This document shows positions 5,954-6,538 of a stretch of DNA of 6,538 bases, piece by piece; position 1 is the first letter of the stretch; each line of letters starts with the position of its first letter. A program made the translations under genes and the position numbers. Below the pieces are notes generated by a model that did no database searches, had not been told where the DNA came from, and saw nothing but the letters and a program-made list of their open reading frames with translations. The stretch is taken from the NCBI GenBank assembly GCA_009702725.1, contig WLHM01000073.1, positions 1 to 6,538 on the forward strand, in the 5' to 3' direction. Source of the DNA: Actinomycetota bacterium. Lineage in GTDB: Bacteria > Actinomycetota > Actinomycetes > S36-B12.

Positions 5954-6538
5954 ACTGCTTATTTTTGCGCTTGCTGCGCGAGGCTTTTTTAGGTTGGACC
6001 CGCGGGGTGGTGTTTTCCGACACTGCGTCGGGATCCTCAATCGATTCAATTGCTGGAGCCTTAGCTCTGGCCTTAGCCGCCTTACGAGCCTCCTTGGCCT
6101 CAAAAGCTGGCGTGCCCGGCTGGGGGCTATTGCGAATCACGTAGAACTGTTGCCCCATTGACCAAAGGTTGGTAGTGAACCAGTAAATAAGAACACCGAT
6201 AGGGAAGTTGATACCACCGATTGCGAACATTAAAGGAAACACGTAAAGCATAATCTTCTGCTGCTTCACCATCGGGTTATCAGGCGCGCTGTTCTTCACG
6301 ATCAATTGACGCTGAGTTAAGAAGGTGGTTGTCGTCATCAAGATGATAAGAATGAAAGCGACAATTCGCGTGTAGATCGGCATGAAACCATCAGCTGCTA
6401 CTTCATCGGCGCCCATGAATGTGCCGTACAACGGTGCACCAAAAATAGACGCCTCTCGTGCTTGCAGAAGAAGGTCTTGGTACTGCGGCCACTTAAATAC
6501 CCCTTCGGGCACATTCATGGCGATACCCTGCAAAACCC
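5952..6538 (-). CDS. yidC: Membrane protein insertase YidC/Oxa1 (3' part; 5' end outside window)
   Basis: YidC inserts and folds proteins in the cytoplasmic membrane, alone or with SecYEG. This is its C-terminal 194 or so residues; the frame stays open to the right edge and the TTG at 6533 is an internal leucine codon. Visible parts are the SIFGAPLYGTFM loop, a membrane segment RIVAFILIILMTTTTFL, the TQRQLIVKNSAPDNP link, and a hairpin of two segments (IMLYVFPLMFAIGGINFPI and GVLIYWFTTNLWSMGQQFYV). The phrases GINFPIGVLIYW and NLWSMGQQFYVIRN are typical of actinobacterial YidC. A charged cytoplasmic tail rich in Ala, Lys and Arg ends SKRKNKQ, as expected for ribosome contact. It heads the yidC-jag-rsmG-parA run. 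Confidence 0.95.
   Translation of the reverse strand, partial: VLQGIAMNVPEGVFKWPQYQDLLLQAREASIFGAPLYGTFMGADEVAADGFMPIYTRIVAFILIILMTTTTFLTQRQLIVKNSAPDNPMVKQQKIMLYVFPLMFAIGGINFPIGVLIYWFTTNLWSMGQQFYVIRNSPQPGTPAFEAKEARKAAKARAKAPAIESIEDPDAVSENTTPRVQPKKASRSKRKNKQ

Noticed and set aside
1..6538. CRISPR arrays, tRNA or rRNA genes, insertion sequences or phage genes
   Set aside because: I saw no regularly spaced repeats, no tRNA-like cloverleaf segments, no transposase or integrase motifs and no terminal inverted repeats; nearly all of the window is accounted for by housekeeping genes.

Overview
The window looks like a chromosomal segment beside the replication origin of an actinobacterium (Actinomycetota). 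Reading leftward on the minus strand from the right edge, it carries the conserved order yidC (3' part) - jag - rsmG - parA - parB. Several features point to actinobacteria: the YidC C-terminal region, the ParB N-terminus (GLGKGLGALIP), and a Ddl-type ligase whose NVAPGMTETSLFP motif I know from actinobacteria. Two parS-type sites (core GTTTCACGTGAAAC) fit as well. Base composition looks only moderately GC-rich by eye, and the codons are mixed. That suggests a lower-GC planktonic lineage rather than Streptomyces or Mycobacterium, but this is inference. In the usual gene order rpmH, dnaA and oriC would lie beyond the right edge.

Right half (3692-6538, minus strand). The yidC-jag-rsmG-parA run is tightly packed. 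jag starts 9 nt after yidC, rsmG starts 12 nt after jag, and a 47-codon ORF bridges rsmG and parA with 4-nt overlaps at both ends (ATGA and GTGA). One parS lies inside this small ORF and the other covers the rsmG start codon. The small ORF looks like the N-terminal extension of actinobacterial ParA, cut off from it by a one-base frame change. It contains the peptide SGLGWPE twice, written with almost entirely different codons. Between parA and parB is an approximately 100-bp AT-rich gap with one perfect DnaA box (TTATCCACA), which overlaps a plausible parB promoter.

Left half. parB (2735-3691, minus) is followed by a 10-helix EamA/DMT permease (1783-2622, minus). Convergent to these, on the plus strand, are the 3' part of a fold-type-I PLP aminotransferase and a short-form D-Ala-D-Ala ligase. 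They are 5 nt apart and probably form one transcription unit.

Together the genes cover membrane protein insertion (YidC), RNA binding (Jag), 16S rRNA methylation (RsmG), chromosome segregation (ParA, ParB, parS) and peptidoglycan precursor synthesis (Ddl). The most unusual part is the small ORF between rsmG and parA with its embedded parS and repeated peptide.
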